Positions 16,831 to 25,197 of a DNA stretch of 64,000 nt are shown here, piece by piece. Position 1 is the stretch's first letter; every line of letters begins with the position of its first letter. Under the pieces are notes generated by a model that saw nothing but the letters and a program-made list of their open reading frames with translations, did not search any database and was not told where the DNA came from. Source of the DNA: Nitrospirota bacterium (GTDB lineage Bacteria; Nitrospirota; Nitrospiria; Nitrospirales; Nitrospiraceae); contig NSIK01000034.1 in the NCBI GenBank assembly GCA_002737345.1, positions 1-64,000 on the forward strand, read 5' to 3'. The translations under genes and the position numbers were made by a program.

Positions 16831-18729
16831 ATGCGGATTGAGTATTCGAAGGGCGAACGGGCTTCCAAAGAGCTGATTTTGCTCCAGCGGCAAGCTTCCG
16901 AAGCCACTAGCGGCCGCAAGATGAAGGTCATGCTGATCTTTCCGCCGGACTGGTTCCCTTCCGAGCCCTATTTGAGCCTTCCCTCCCTCACCGCCGTCCT
17001 CCGTCAGGCCGGCCATACCGTCATCCAAAAAGACATCAACCTCGAAATGTGGGATTGGTATTTCAGTGAGGACTTTTTGAAGAAGGTCCTGCGCCGGGTG
17101 CCGCAGCAGCTCGATCGGCTCCGGAAACTCTCCAAGAAGCGGGGCCTGAGTGACGCCGAGATGGATTTGCAGCTATCTCTCTGTGATTTGAGCCGTCAGC
17201 GGATCGATGAATTGATCAAGAAAGCGGAGGAGGCCAAAGCCGTCATCCGCGGAGAAGTCTTCTATGAAATCGATAAGCTGGAGTGGGCAATCAATGTCTT
17301 TCGTGAGGTAACGTCGGTCATTTCGATGGTCTATGCCCCGGCTCGGATCTGCATGCCGCCGATGGAGACGGACCTGTCCTATAAGGTCTTCGTCTCCTCC
17401 GAAGTGATGGATGCGGTGAGCGATACCCAGGTAAATATCTACCGGGACGTGTTCGAGCAGCTGGTGAAACCAGCCATCGAAGCAGCGCAGCCAGACGTGA
17501 TCGGCATCTCGATCGTCTTGCAGCAGCAGATGTTCTCCTCCATGACCTTCTGTGCCCTCATCAAACAGCACTTCCCCCATATCCATGTCACGATCGGCGG
17601 GAACACGGTTACGCGCCTGCGCGATGTGCTGCCCCAGTCGCCCCTGTTCCAATATTTCGACAGTGCCGTGGTCTATGAAGGGGAGACGGCTTTCGTACAG
17701 CTGGTTTCGGCTGTGGGGGCCAAGCGGAGCCTGACGGATGTGCCCAATACGATGTACAAGGACGAGACCGGCGTCCATGTGTCCGCGACGAGCTATGCGG
17801 AAGATATGCATGCACTGCCTCCGCCGGACTTCGACGGGCTGCCGCTGGATAAATACTTTGTGCCGACGAAGATCCTGCCCTATCTGGCGACGAGAGGCTG
17901 CTACTGGGGCCGCTGCGAGTTCTGCGACCATGGCGAGGGCTATACGGCTGGTTATCGCACGAAGAAGATCCAGGACATTCTTGGGGAGATCCGGCATCTG
18001 CGCGACAAGTACGGGGCGAAGCATTTCCACTTTACCGACGAGTCTTATCCGCCGGCCCTCTTCCGCAAGCTGGCTCGTGGCCTGATCGACACTAAGATGG
18101 ATATCGTCTGGACGACCCACATGCGGTTCGAGAAGAGCCTACTGGAAGATCAGGTCTGGCAGGATGCGAAGGACTCGGGCTGCAAGTATCTCCACTTCGG
18201 CTATGAGTCGGGGAACGAGCGGGTACTGAAGCTGATGGACAAGGCCACGACGACGGAGATCATGACGAAGCACTTGGAGCTCACGGCCAAGGCCGGCATC
18301 TGGAACCATTGTATGGGCTTCTTCGGCTTTCCCGGTGAAACGAAGGAAGAGGCCTGGTCCTCGGTGGAGTTTCTGGAGCAGAATAAAGACCATGTGCATT
18401 CGCTGGGCTTCGGCACCTTCGACCTGGGCCGCCACAACCCTGTGGCGAAGCACCCAGAGAAGTGGGGCGTGACCGCCTATAAAAATCCGGAATGGGACCT
18501 AGCCCTGGACTATTACTACACGGTGAAGAACGGGATGAGCGTCGAAGAGGCGGAGCGGGTCTTTGAACAGTTCGAGCGGAACCATAACCCCGGCTGGGAT
18601 CTGCGGCTCTTTATCCGCGAATATATTTTCCTCTACATCGCGACGTTCGGGTTGGAGAAGTTGCAGGATCTGCAGTTCAAAGCGGCGAAGATTGTCAGTG
18701 TGGCTCCATCCCTTGCCGGAAAAATGTGA
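16831..18729 (+). CDS. B12-binding-type radical SAM protein 1
   Basis: 632 residues. An N-terminal cobalamin-binding-like Rossmann region starts KVMLIFPPDWFP with PSLTAVLRQAGH. A long inserted helical stretch (about residues 95-190) follows, then DVIGISIVL and HVTIGGNTVTRL. The iron-sulfur motif is RGCYWGRCEFCDHGEG, with Cys357, Cys362 and Cys365 (CX4CX2C). The second half has ESGNERVLKLMDKA and MGFFGFPGETKEEA, the usual late radical SAM barrel motifs. The chemistry is unknown; relatives do methylations, methylthiolations or ring rearrangements. The next gene is a close paralog. A GATAGGAG site precedes the ATG. Confidence 0.8.
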   Translation: MRIEYSKGERASKELILLQRQASEATSGRKMKVMLIFPPDWFPSEPYLSLPSLTAVLRQAGHTVIQKDINLEMWDWYFSEDFLKKVLRRVPQQLDRLRKLSKKRGLSDAEMDLQLSLCDLSRQRIDELIKKAEEAKAVIRGEVFYEIDKLEWAINVFREVTSVISMVYAPARICMPPMETDLSYKVFVSSEVMDAVSDTQVNIYRDVFEQLVKPAIEAAQPDVIGISIVLQQQMFSSMTFCALIKQHFPHIHVTIGGNTVTRLRDVLPQSPLFQYFDSAVVYEGETAFVQLVSAVGAKRSLTDVPNTMYKDETGVHVSATSYAEDMHALPPPDFDGLPLDKYFVPTKILPYLATRGCYWGRCEFCDHGEGYTAGYRTKKIQDILGEIRHLRDKYGAKHFHFTDESYPPALFRKLARGLIDTKMDIVWTTHMRFEKSLLEDQVWQDAKDSGCKYLHFGYESGNERVLKLMDKATTTEIMTKHLELTAKAGIWNHCMGFFGFPGETKEEAWSSVEFLEQNKDHVHSLGFGTFDLGRHNPVAKHPEKWGVTAYKNPEWDLALDYYYTVKNGMSVEEAERVFEQFERNHNPGWDLRLFIREYIFLYIATFGLEKLQDLQFKAAKIVSVAPSLAGKM

Positions 18730-18865
18730 ACGAGGGCGTCAAACGTGAGACGTGAAAAATGAAACGTAAGATGCGAAATGGTGAATGCCAGAGGGGCGGG
18801 CCTCTTCACGACCGCTCATGTTCATCGTTGCACTTTGCACGCTTTATGTTTTACGAAGAAGAATT

Positions 18866-20827
18866 ATGAGCAGTAACGGTCTCGTACAAATCGAAGGTCT
18901 GACTCCGATCAAGCAAGAAGATCGGAAGTCGTCGAAGGTCATGCTGCTGTTCCCACCCGAGTGGGTGCCGACGGCTCCCTATCTGGCCTTGCCCTCCTTG
19001 ACGGCGGTGCTCCGCGAAGCAGGCCATAGGGTCGTGCAGTGCGACATCAATATCGAGATGTACGACCACTTCTTCACGATGGAGTTCCTGATCTGGGTGA
19101 AAGCCCGGTTGGGGATGCAGCTCAAGCCCCTTCAAGACAAAGAGAAGGCCGGGACCCTGACCGAGCAGCAGGCTCATCAGCGAGTCGTGGTGGAGCAGGC
19201 CTATGCCGTGGACGTGTTTGATCTGGCGGAGCGGGCCGAGGATGCCAAGTTGATCGTGCGGGGCGAGCGGTTTTATCAGGCTGAGAAGCTGGAAGGGGCG
19301 CTGAACTGCTTCCGCGAGGTGATGCACTACATTTCCGCCGCTTATTATCCTGCCTCGATCGTGTTCTATCCGATGGAAAGCAACCTGGGCTATCGGCCCG
19401 GCGTGTCGAAAGAAGTCTTTGCCTGTCTGGACGATGAACAGGTGAACGTCTATCGGGATATCTGCAACCAGTTGGTCATGCCGGCTGTGGCGAAAGAGAA
19501 GCCTGACGTGGTCGGGATCTCGATCGGGACCCAGATGCAGCTGCTGGCCGGCCTGACGTTTTGCAAGATGATTAAGGAGACCTTCCCCCTCATACATGTG
19601 GTGGTGGGCGGCAATGTCATCACGAGATTGCAAGACGAACTACCGAACCAGAAACGATTTTTCACAGAGCTCTTCGACTCGGCCATCCTCTATGAAGGGG
19701 AACATGCGCTGCTCTGGCTGATCGAAGCCTTGAACGGGGAGCGGCCCATCGCCTCCGTACCCAACTTGATGTATCGTGACGAGTCAGGCCTCCAGCGGAA
19801 TCTGGAAGTCTATACGGAGAAGACGACCTCATTGCCTCTGCCGGACTTCGAGGGGTTGCCGCTGGAGAAGTACTTCGTGCCGGAGCTGATTATCCCCTAC
19901 CTCGCGACGCGGGGCTGCTATTGGGGCCGCTGCACCTTCTGCGACCATGGCCAGGGCTACTTCGATCAATATCGCGGTGTGCCGGCCCAGCAAGTGATCG
20001 AACAGATCAAGACGTTGCGGGACAAGTACCATTGTACGCACTTCCTTTTTTCGGATGAGTCATACCCGCCAGCACTGTTCAAGAAGGTCTCGCAGCTCTT
20101 GGTCGAGCAGAACGTCGGGATCAAGTGGACGACGCTGATCCGGTTTGAAGAAACCCTGCAGGGCCAGGAGATCTGGGACCTAGCTGCGAAGGCCGGCTGC
20201 TGCACTCTCTATTATGGGATGGAGTCGGCGAACGAGCGGGTGCTGAACCTCATGGACAAACATGCCAAGAAGAGTGTGATCCAGAATAACCTGCATCAGG
20301 CGGCCAAGGCCGGGATCTGGAACCACGTGATGGCCTTCTACGGCTTCCCCGGCGAGACCCGAGAGGAAGCGCTGGAGACGCGCCAGTTCGTCATCGACAA
20401 CCAGCCGGTCATCCATTCGGTAGAGCTGTTCTACTTTGTGGCCTATCGCCATACGCCGATGGTGCGGAACCCGGAGAAGTTCGGTATTACGATCCATAAG
20501 CAAGCGGACTACGATCTGCCGCTGGATTATTACTACACGCTGAACGATCCGAGCACCCTCTCCTGCATGGATGCGATGCAGCTCTGCGAAGAATTCTACA
20601 AAAACGACTTCCAGCCCTGGGCCGTGCGGGTGAATAGCCGCGAGCATGTGTTTCTCTATATCTCCAAGCTCGGGACGAACCGGCTGCCGCAGATCTACGC
20701 CCAGCAGACGCAGGCCCTCGGCTCGCCTGACGGGGTGTCAGGCTTAGTCACATGGCCTGTGGCGGTAAGTGAAGGGGAAGATGGTAAAGAGGGAATGAGT
20801 CGGGTGGTCTCCCACGGCGTGGGGTAG
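18866..20827 (+). CDS. B12-binding-type radical SAM protein 2
   Basis: 653 residues, a paralog of the preceding gene with the same order of parts: VMLLFPPEWVP, PSLTAVLREAGH, helical insert, DVVGISIGTQ, VVVGGNVITRL, then RGCYWGRCTFCDHGQG with Cys351, Cys356 and Cys359, and ESANERVLNLMDK and MAFYGFPGETREEA. The C-terminal tail of about 35 residues is unique. The two proteins look like half of a sequential or heteromeric system. The 136-base gap between them holds GTGAAA-type repeats. The start at 18866 follows AGAAGAA; the upstream extension is not protein-like. Confidence 0.8.
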   Translation: MSSNGLVQIEGLTPIKQEDRKSSKVMLLFPPEWVPTAPYLALPSLTAVLREAGHRVVQCDINIEMYDHFFTMEFLIWVKARLGMQLKPLQDKEKAGTLTEQQAHQRVVVEQAYAVDVFDLAERAEDAKLIVRGERFYQAEKLEGALNCFREVMHYISAAYYPASIVFYPMESNLGYRPGVSKEVFACLDDEQVNVYRDICNQLVMPAVAKEKPDVVGISIGTQMQLLAGLTFCKMIKETFPLIHVVVGGNVITRLQDELPNQKRFFTELFDSAILYEGEHALLWLIEALNGERPIASVPNLMYRDESGLQRNLEVYTEKTTSLPLPDFEGLPLEKYFVPELIIPYLATRGCYWGRCTFCDHGQGYFDQYRGVPAQQVIEQIKTLRDKYHCTHFLFSDESYPPALFKKVSQLLVEQNVGIKWTTLIRFEETLQGQEIWDLAAKAGCCTLYYGMESANERVLNLMDKHAKKSVIQNNLHQAAKAGIWNHVMAFYGFPGETREEALETRQFVIDNQPVIHSVELFYFVAYRHTPMVRNPEKFGITIHKQADYDLPLDYYYTLNDPSTLSCMDAMQLCEEFYKNDFQPWAVRVNSREHVFLYISKLGTNRLPQIYAQQTQALGSPDGVSGLVTWPVAVSEGEDGKEGMSRVVSHGVG

Positions 20828-20898
20828 CGGCGTGAAAAGTGACATGCGAGAGGGGGGGCGGGCAGGAAATTCCGAAAAAACCTTTCACCTCTTACATC

Positions 20899-21138
20899 TC
20901 ATGCTGCATCGTGGGCGAGTACGGCGTAAGCTGCTCCGATGAGTGAGGTCATCTCTTCGGCCTTCTTGTAGGACTCCATATACTGTTTGGGATTGTTGGT
21001 CAGATTTGCGTAGCGGGCCGGGTTCCAGGTATGGAGCAGCGCTCTCCTCGTCTGCTCAAGGGCTTCGGGGGTGACAGGGAGGGTGAGTCCCAGTACCTCC
21101 AATGCATGGTTCACGTCTTCTTGTGTGACATCGGCCAT
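20899..21138 (-). CDS. Small J-domain-like protein with degenerate HPD motif
   Basis: 79 residues from the ATG at 21138 (GGGAG upstream). Helix 1 is HALEVLGLTLPVTPEAL. The loop LLHTWNPARYANL stands where J-domains have WHPDR. Helix 3 is MESYKKAEEMTSLIGAAYAVL. The His-Pro-Asp needed to stimulate Hsp70 is Asn-Pro-Ala here, so it may be a binding module only. It is transcribed divergently from the radical SAM gene 39 bases away. Confidence 0.6.
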   Translation of the reverse strand: MADVTQEDVNHALEVLGLTLPVTPEALEQTRRALLHTWNPARYANLTNNPKQYMESYKKAEEMTSLIGAAYAVLAHDAA

Positions 21139-21177
21139 AGTCCGAGTCTCCCAAACCCTGAATAAGCCTGTCAAGCC

Positions 21178-22416
21178 ATGCTAACGCAGCTACCGATTCT
21201 TCAAGCCACTCCCATCTTCACGAACAAAGACTATCGTGAGGTTCTGCGTAAGGAAATGGACGCGGGCAAGATTCCGCTCAGCCTGGGGCGCGATTGCCCG
21301 GTAAAGTGCGAGTTCTGCTACGAGCTGGACCATTCCTACCGCGAAACGCTTGATCCCCCCAAGACCAGCGACGAGGATTGGCGATACATCCTCGACTACA
21401 TCAGTAAGAAGCCAACGGACCCGAAACAGTTCTGGTGTTTGGGCGGCAACGAATATATGGAATGGACCGATCTGTTCCTCCATCCCAAGGCGATGGAATG
21501 GGTCGAGGACTTTCTCACCTATACGGACAAGAGCATCCAGTTCTTTACCGTGGGCTATGTGCATGTGCCGAAGATCCACCAGCTCGTGGCGCAGTTTCCT
21601 GGACGGATCAACTTTGAACTGTCGGTCATTACCCTGAGCGACTATCGCCAGCGGCTGATGCCCCATGCCCCCTCGGTCAAACATGTGCTGAGAGTTTTGG
21701 ATGGACCGGCTGTCTCCTCGGCAAATTTCTACGCCTTCGATGAGCACACCATGTCGAAGGATGCAGCTTTGATCTCCTCGATCAATAAAGACTGTGTGCT
21801 CTGGATGGGCACTCTGACACCGGTGCGAGGCTTGAAAGAGGAGACGTCGCATCTGATGAGGCAGGGGCGGAAGCATCTGCCGGGGGAAGCGCTGCGGATC
21901 TACGAGGCGGGGCTGCCCAACCTCCAGACGATCCATACCGAATCCTATGCGACGGCTTTTCTCAACCGGAAACGGATCCTGAGCAGTTTCGATTCACTGA
22001 ATCTGGGAAAGAGGGACACGGTCGTGACGGCTGGGAGCGTTCACAAGATCCTGACTCTGTACCGAAAGAACCGAGCCAAGTTCCTTTATGTGCCGAATGC
22101 GATGTTGAGCGGCGATTCGGACTGCACGGTCCTGTTGACCTTCGACGATATCGCTCGCCGGTTAACCAAAGAAAAAGTTGTGCATATTCCCAAGTGTATC
22201 ATGCAGTCGGGGCGCGGCCCCTATAGCGATATCACGGGGGTGACGCTGGAGCAGTTTGCGAAGAAGACCGGTGTCACGGTCAAGGTTCTACACAAGATCG
22301 ATACGAGATTCGCCAATGAGCTGCTCTACCGGAATGGCTCACTCCAGAACTTTGTGGAGAATTATCTGCGGAGCCCGATGAGGCAGGATTTTGAAGCGCT
22401 TCCGCAGCCTGCATAG
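21178..22416 (+). CDS. Radical SAM protein 3 (CX3CX2C)
   Basis: 412 residues. A canonical cluster motif DCPVKCEFCYELD has Cys40, Cys44 and Cys47. Then FWCLGGNEYMEW, and INFELSVITLSDYRQRLMPH, which recalls barrel segments of NifB/DUF512-type radical SAM enzymes. The C-terminal about 120 residues (from FLYVPNAMLSGDSDC) look like a separate domain. No B12 region is present. It completes a four-gene group with the two B12-type enzymes and the J-like protein. The substrate is unknown. Confidence 0.75.
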   Translation: MLTQLPILQATPIFTNKDYREVLRKEMDAGKIPLSLGRDCPVKCEFCYELDHSYRETLDPPKTSDEDWRYILDYISKKPTDPKQFWCLGGNEYMEWTDLFLHPKAMEWVEDFLTYTDKSIQFFTVGYVHVPKIHQLVAQFPGRINFELSVITLSDYRQRLMPHAPSVKHVLRVLDGPAVSSANFYAFDEHTMSKDAALISSINKDCVLWMGTLTPVRGLKEETSHLMRQGRKHLPGEALRIYEAGLPNLQTIHTESYATAFLNRKRILSSFDSLNLGKRDTVVTAGSVHKILTLYRKNRAKFLYVPNAMLSGDSDCTVLLTFDDIARRLTKEKVVHIPKCIMQSGRGPYSDITGVTLEQFAKKTGVTVKVLHKIDTRFANELLYRNGSLQNFVENYLRSPMRQDFEALPQPA

Positions 22417-22455
22417 CAGGATGCTCGCATCGTCTGTGCTTTGCGGGCGACCTTT

Positions 22456-22484
22456 TTGAGCCTCCTGTAAAAATGTTCTACAGT
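22456..22484 (+). promoter_or_regulatory. Putative promoter for the PhzF-like gene
   Basis: TTGAGC, a 17-base spacer and TACAGT (each 4 of 6) end about 40 bases before the phzF-like ATG, which has its own TAGGAGG site. Confidence 0.45.
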
Positions 22485-22525
22485 GCGTGTCACGGCCGTT
22501 GTCCTCAGCCTGCTAGGAGGTCCGA

Positions 22526-23455
22526 ATGCCTGAGCGGCATCAGCTCAAATTCTATCAAGCCGATGTATTCACCTCGCTGCCGTTCGGCGGGAATCCAGTT
22601 GCGGTCTTCCCTGAAGCGCAGGGTCTCGACGATGATCAATTGCAGCAGATCGCCCGGGAGATGAATCTCTCCGAGACGGTCTTTGTATTGCCCCCGACGG
22701 ATCCTGCCGCCGTTGTGCGCCTCAGAATTTTCACCCCGACACAGGAAATTCCTTTTGCCGGCCACCCAGTGTTGGGGACTTTTTACGTTTTGGCTCAGCT
22801 TGGGCTGATTGCCATCACCGATGGCGTGACCCGCGTGATGCAGGAATGCAATATCGGACTCTTTCCCGTTGAGATCCATGCGCAAGAGGAGTTGATTACC
22901 CGGGTGGTGATGACCCAGCCGAAACCGCTGTTTCTCGGCTCAGTGGAGGAGGCGGATGATCTGTTCGACATTGCGAAGGCTCTGGGCTTGTCGAAAAATC
23001 AGATTGTCGACACGAAATGGCCGGTGATGGTGGTCTCAACTGGTCTGCCGGTCTTGATTGTGCCGGTGCGGACGTTGACGGCCGTGCGGTCGATCGTGCC
23101 GGACGCGGCGGCGATCATCGAACTCTGCGGTCGGCTCGGCGCCAACGGGATTATGGTCTTTACGACAGTCACCGTGGAACCGCTTGCGGCGGTGCACACG
23201 AGAATGTTCGCGCCTTCGATCGGTATCCTGGAAGATCCCGCCACCGGGAGCGCTAGCGGCGCGATGGGCGCCTATTTGGTCCATAATGGGTTGGTGGAAG
23301 TGGGGCCCATGACGGAACTGATCGTTGAGCAGGGTTATGAAATCGCTCGCCCGTCTCGCATCCTGGTTCAAGTGGAATCGGCGGGCGACGAGATCCAGAC
23401 GGTGAGGGTGGGGGGGCAATGTGTGATGATGGTGAAGGGCACGCTTGCCTTTTAA
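22526..23455 (+). CDS. PhzF family isomerase/epimerase-like protein
   Basis: 309 residues. The N-terminus [20 protein letters not shown], the catalytic region [13 protein letters not shown] (Glu of the SETVF motif) and [13 protein letters not shown] are PhzF signatures. [15 protein letters not shown] in the C-terminal half completes the diaminopimelate-epimerase-like double fold. Most family members outside phenazine operons have unknown substrates. It is a single gene with its own promoter. Confidence 0.9.
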   Translation: MPERHQLKFYQADVFTSLPFGGNPVAVFPEAQGLDDDQLQQIAREMNLSETVFVLPPTDPAAVVRLRIFTPTQEIPFAGHPVLGTFYVLAQLGLIAITDGVTRVMQECNIGLFPVEIHAQEELITRVVMTQPKPLFLGSVEEADDLFDIAKALGLSKNQIVDTKWPVMVVSTGLPVLIVPVRTLTAVRSIVPDAAAIIELCGRLGANGIMVFTTVTVEPLAAVHTRMFAPSIGILEDPATGSASGAMGAYLVHNGLVEVGPMTELIVEQGYEIARPSRILVQVESAGDEIQTVRVGGQCVMMVKGTLAF

Positions 23456-23537
23456 CCGCAGGATGGTGAAAACGCCATCTACCTGCGCTTCGACCGACAG
23501 CGGCACGAAGGAATCTTCTGATGCCTTGACGCTGACG

Positions 23538-23553
23538 GCTGATAGCTATCAGC
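23538..23553. repeat. 16-bp perfect palindrome in a GCTGA-type repeat tract
   Basis: GCTGATAGCTATCAGC is a perfect palindrome between convergent phzF-like and moaB. It may act as a transcription stop hairpin and is part of a family of GCTGA/TCAGC short repeats also found in the next two spacers. Confidence 0.6.
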
Positions 23554-23558
23554 TTGCG

Positions 23559-24074
23559 TTATTTGCTGAGTTCTTTGACGAGGTGCCCGAGTTCTGGAAG
23601 GATGAGTTTTTCCATCGCCATTCGGACGGCGTTTTCTGAGCCGGGGGTGGAGAAGAGAATCCGGCCCTTGATGATGCCGGCTGTGGCGCGGCTCATGATG
23701 GCAGGGGAGCCGATATCCATATAGGTCAAGTAGCGAAAGATCTCGCCAAATCCCACCAGCCGTTTTTCCAGCATCGCATCGATCACTTCGAAGGTCGAAT
23801 CCCTCTTTGAAATCCCTGTGCCGCCATTGATGATGATGGCCTGGATGGCATCGTTCGCGAGGCCTTCTTTGATCCGGTCCGTGATCTGGGCCGGCTCATC
23901 CTTCACCAAATAATAGGAGATCACTTCGTGTCCGAATTGCCGGAGCATTTTGTGGATGGCTTGCCCGCTAGTATCGGTATCGGGCGTGCGCGTATCGCTG
24001 CAGGTAATGACCATGCACCCGATTGACTTGGGTGCATGGTGTTTGTGCTCTTGGTGTGTGGCGGTCGTGCTCAT
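23559..24074 (-). CDS. moaB: Molybdenum cofactor biosynthesis protein MoaB/Mog family
   Basis: 171 residues. CMVITCSDTRTPDTDTSGQAI, IIINGGTGISKRDSTFEVI, and the end segment LFSTPGSENAVRMAMEKLI are diagnostic of the MoaB/Mog molybdopterin-binding fold. It adenylylates molybdopterin before Mo insertion. The N-terminal His-rich extension (HQEHKHHAPKS) is unusual and could bind metal. No other moa gene is nearby. Confidence 0.9.
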   Translation of the reverse strand: MSTTATHQEHKHHAPKSIGCMVITCSDTRTPDTDTSGQAIHKMLRQFGHEVISYYLVKDEPAQITDRIKEGLANDAIQAIIINGGTGISKRDSTFEVIDAMLEKRLVGFGEIFRYLTYMDIGSPAIMSRATAGIIKGRILFSTPGSENAVRMAMEKLILPELGHLVKELSK

Positions 24075-24084
24075 GATGCAGATC

Positions 24085-24140
24085 CGGATGCGCTCAGCTG
24101 CCAGCCTTCAGCTTTTTGCGAGAGGCTGACAGCTGATGGC
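24085..24140. repeat. GCTGA/TCAGC repeat tract
   Basis: The spacer between moaB and the ferredoxin gene holds GCTCAGCTGCCAGCCTTCAGC and AGGCTGACAGCTGATGGCT, variants of the same short motif seen at 23531-23553 and 24499-24573. Confidence 0.5.
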
Positions 24141-24145
24141 TATTT

Positions 24146-24472
24146 CTACTTCCAGACTGAATCAGGATTCAGCTTGGCGACCGGCTTTCCACCTTTGATA
24201 TGTTCATCAATGATGGTGGGAACGTCTGCTTCTGTCACCTTGGAGTACCAGGTGGCGTCCGGATAGACGATGACGGTGGGTCCCTCCTCGCAGGGGCCGA
24301 GGCAGGAGGCGCCGCTGACGATGACGTCGCCCGGTGTGACACCCTTCTGCATGAGGCCCATGTTGAAGGCCATGAGGAGGGAGGCCGATCCGGCGCTCCC
24401 GCAGGAAGGCTTCGGGTGTCCTGGAGGACGGGAGTTGGTACAGACGACGATATGATATTTTGGCTTTGGCAT
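24146..24472 (-). CDS. Thioredoxin-like [2Fe-2S] ferredoxin
   Basis: 108 residues. The cluster ligands fit the thioredoxin-fold ferredoxin pattern: Cys11, Cys24 (CX12C), Cys57 and Cys61 (CX3C in SCLGPCEEGP). Such proteins shuttle electrons in hydrogenase, NuoE-like or nitrogen metabolism systems. AAAGGAG precedes the ATG. Repeat-filled spacers lie on both sides, so the redox partner is not evident. Confidence 0.9.
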   Translation of the reverse strand: MPKPKYHIVVCTNSRPPGHPKPSCGSAGSASLLMAFNMGLMQKGVTPGDVIVSGASCLGPCEEGPTVIVYPDATWYSKVTEADVPTIIDEHIKGGKPVAKLNPDSVWK

Positions 24473-24498
24473 GGATTCTCCTTTGATAGTCGATGAAG

Positions 24499-24573
24499 CT
24501 GTCAGCGTTCAGTCATCAGCTTTCAGCTATCCTCAGGAAGTAGCTGAGCGCTGAATGCTGTGAGCTGAAGGCT
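24499..24573. repeat. GCTGA/TCAGC repeat tract
   Basis: Alternating GCTGTCAGCGTTCAGTCATC, AGCTTTCAGCTATC, TAGCTGAGCGCTGAATGC and GAGCTGAAGGCTAT fill the spacer between the ferredoxin and the GGCT-like gene. Inverted copies can fold into hairpins. Confidence 0.55.
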
Positions 24574-24576
24574 ATT

Positions 24577-25020
24577 TCATTGCGGCACGAACGACTTCCA
24601 CATATTGATGGCCTCTTCCGGCAGCTTCCAATGCTTGAGGCCCTTTATCACCCAATCGAGATAATGGGCTTTGGGTTTGAACTTACCGATTGGGGTGGCG
24701 GCATAAGTGGTGACGAGCATCTTCTCACCGGTCTCGGTGAGTACGGTGACTTGGACCTGGCGAAACGCGCTGGGGGGGACATCTTCTTCAAAGAGATCCA
24801 TTAGCTTGAGATCTTCATCGGTCACTTCGAAGACTCCACCCCAAACCTGTTCCCCCGGTGAGGGGGCCACGCTGGCGAGGCCGCAGCGCCATTGCGCGGA
24901 CCAGCGGCAGAACTTGATCGTGTGTTCTGGGAGGGTAGCCAGCAGGAGGAACTGCTGCTCCGGCGCGCGGCGTTTGAGCTGTGTGGGGTTGAGATGGTCC
25001 CCGTAAAGAAAAAATTTCAT
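24577..25020 (-). CDS. Gamma-glutamylcyclotransferase-like (AIG2/GGCT) protein
   Basis: 147 residues. The start KFFLYGDHLNPTQLKRRAP matches the YGxxxNxxxL nucleotide-loop-like motif of the family. The acidic site probably lies in LFEEDVPPSAFRQVQV. The beta-barrel fold of these proteins binds gamma-glutamyl amines. YGD replaces the common YGS. No functional context is visible. Confidence 0.78.
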   Translation of the reverse strand: MKFFLYGDHLNPTQLKRRAPEQQFLLLATLPEHTIKFCRWSAQWRCGLASVAPSPGEQVWGGVFEVTDEDLKLMDLFEEDVPPSAFRQVQVTVLTETGEKMLVTTYAATPIGKFKPKAHYLDWVIKGLKHWKLPEEAINMWKSFVPQ

Positions 25021-25197
25021 GGGTGCTTGACCGCCAAGGGTACAGGTCTGTCGTTTCGAGCAATATTTGTAGCATAACCACTTTCACCCGCACAAGCGAG
25101 GTCTGGCGGTGATGTGACGGGATGCGCGCTGTTTGACATCGTGCCGCCGCTCTTCTTAAGATGCAGCGCGTATTCCTTTTGCGAACCCTGGCTACGG

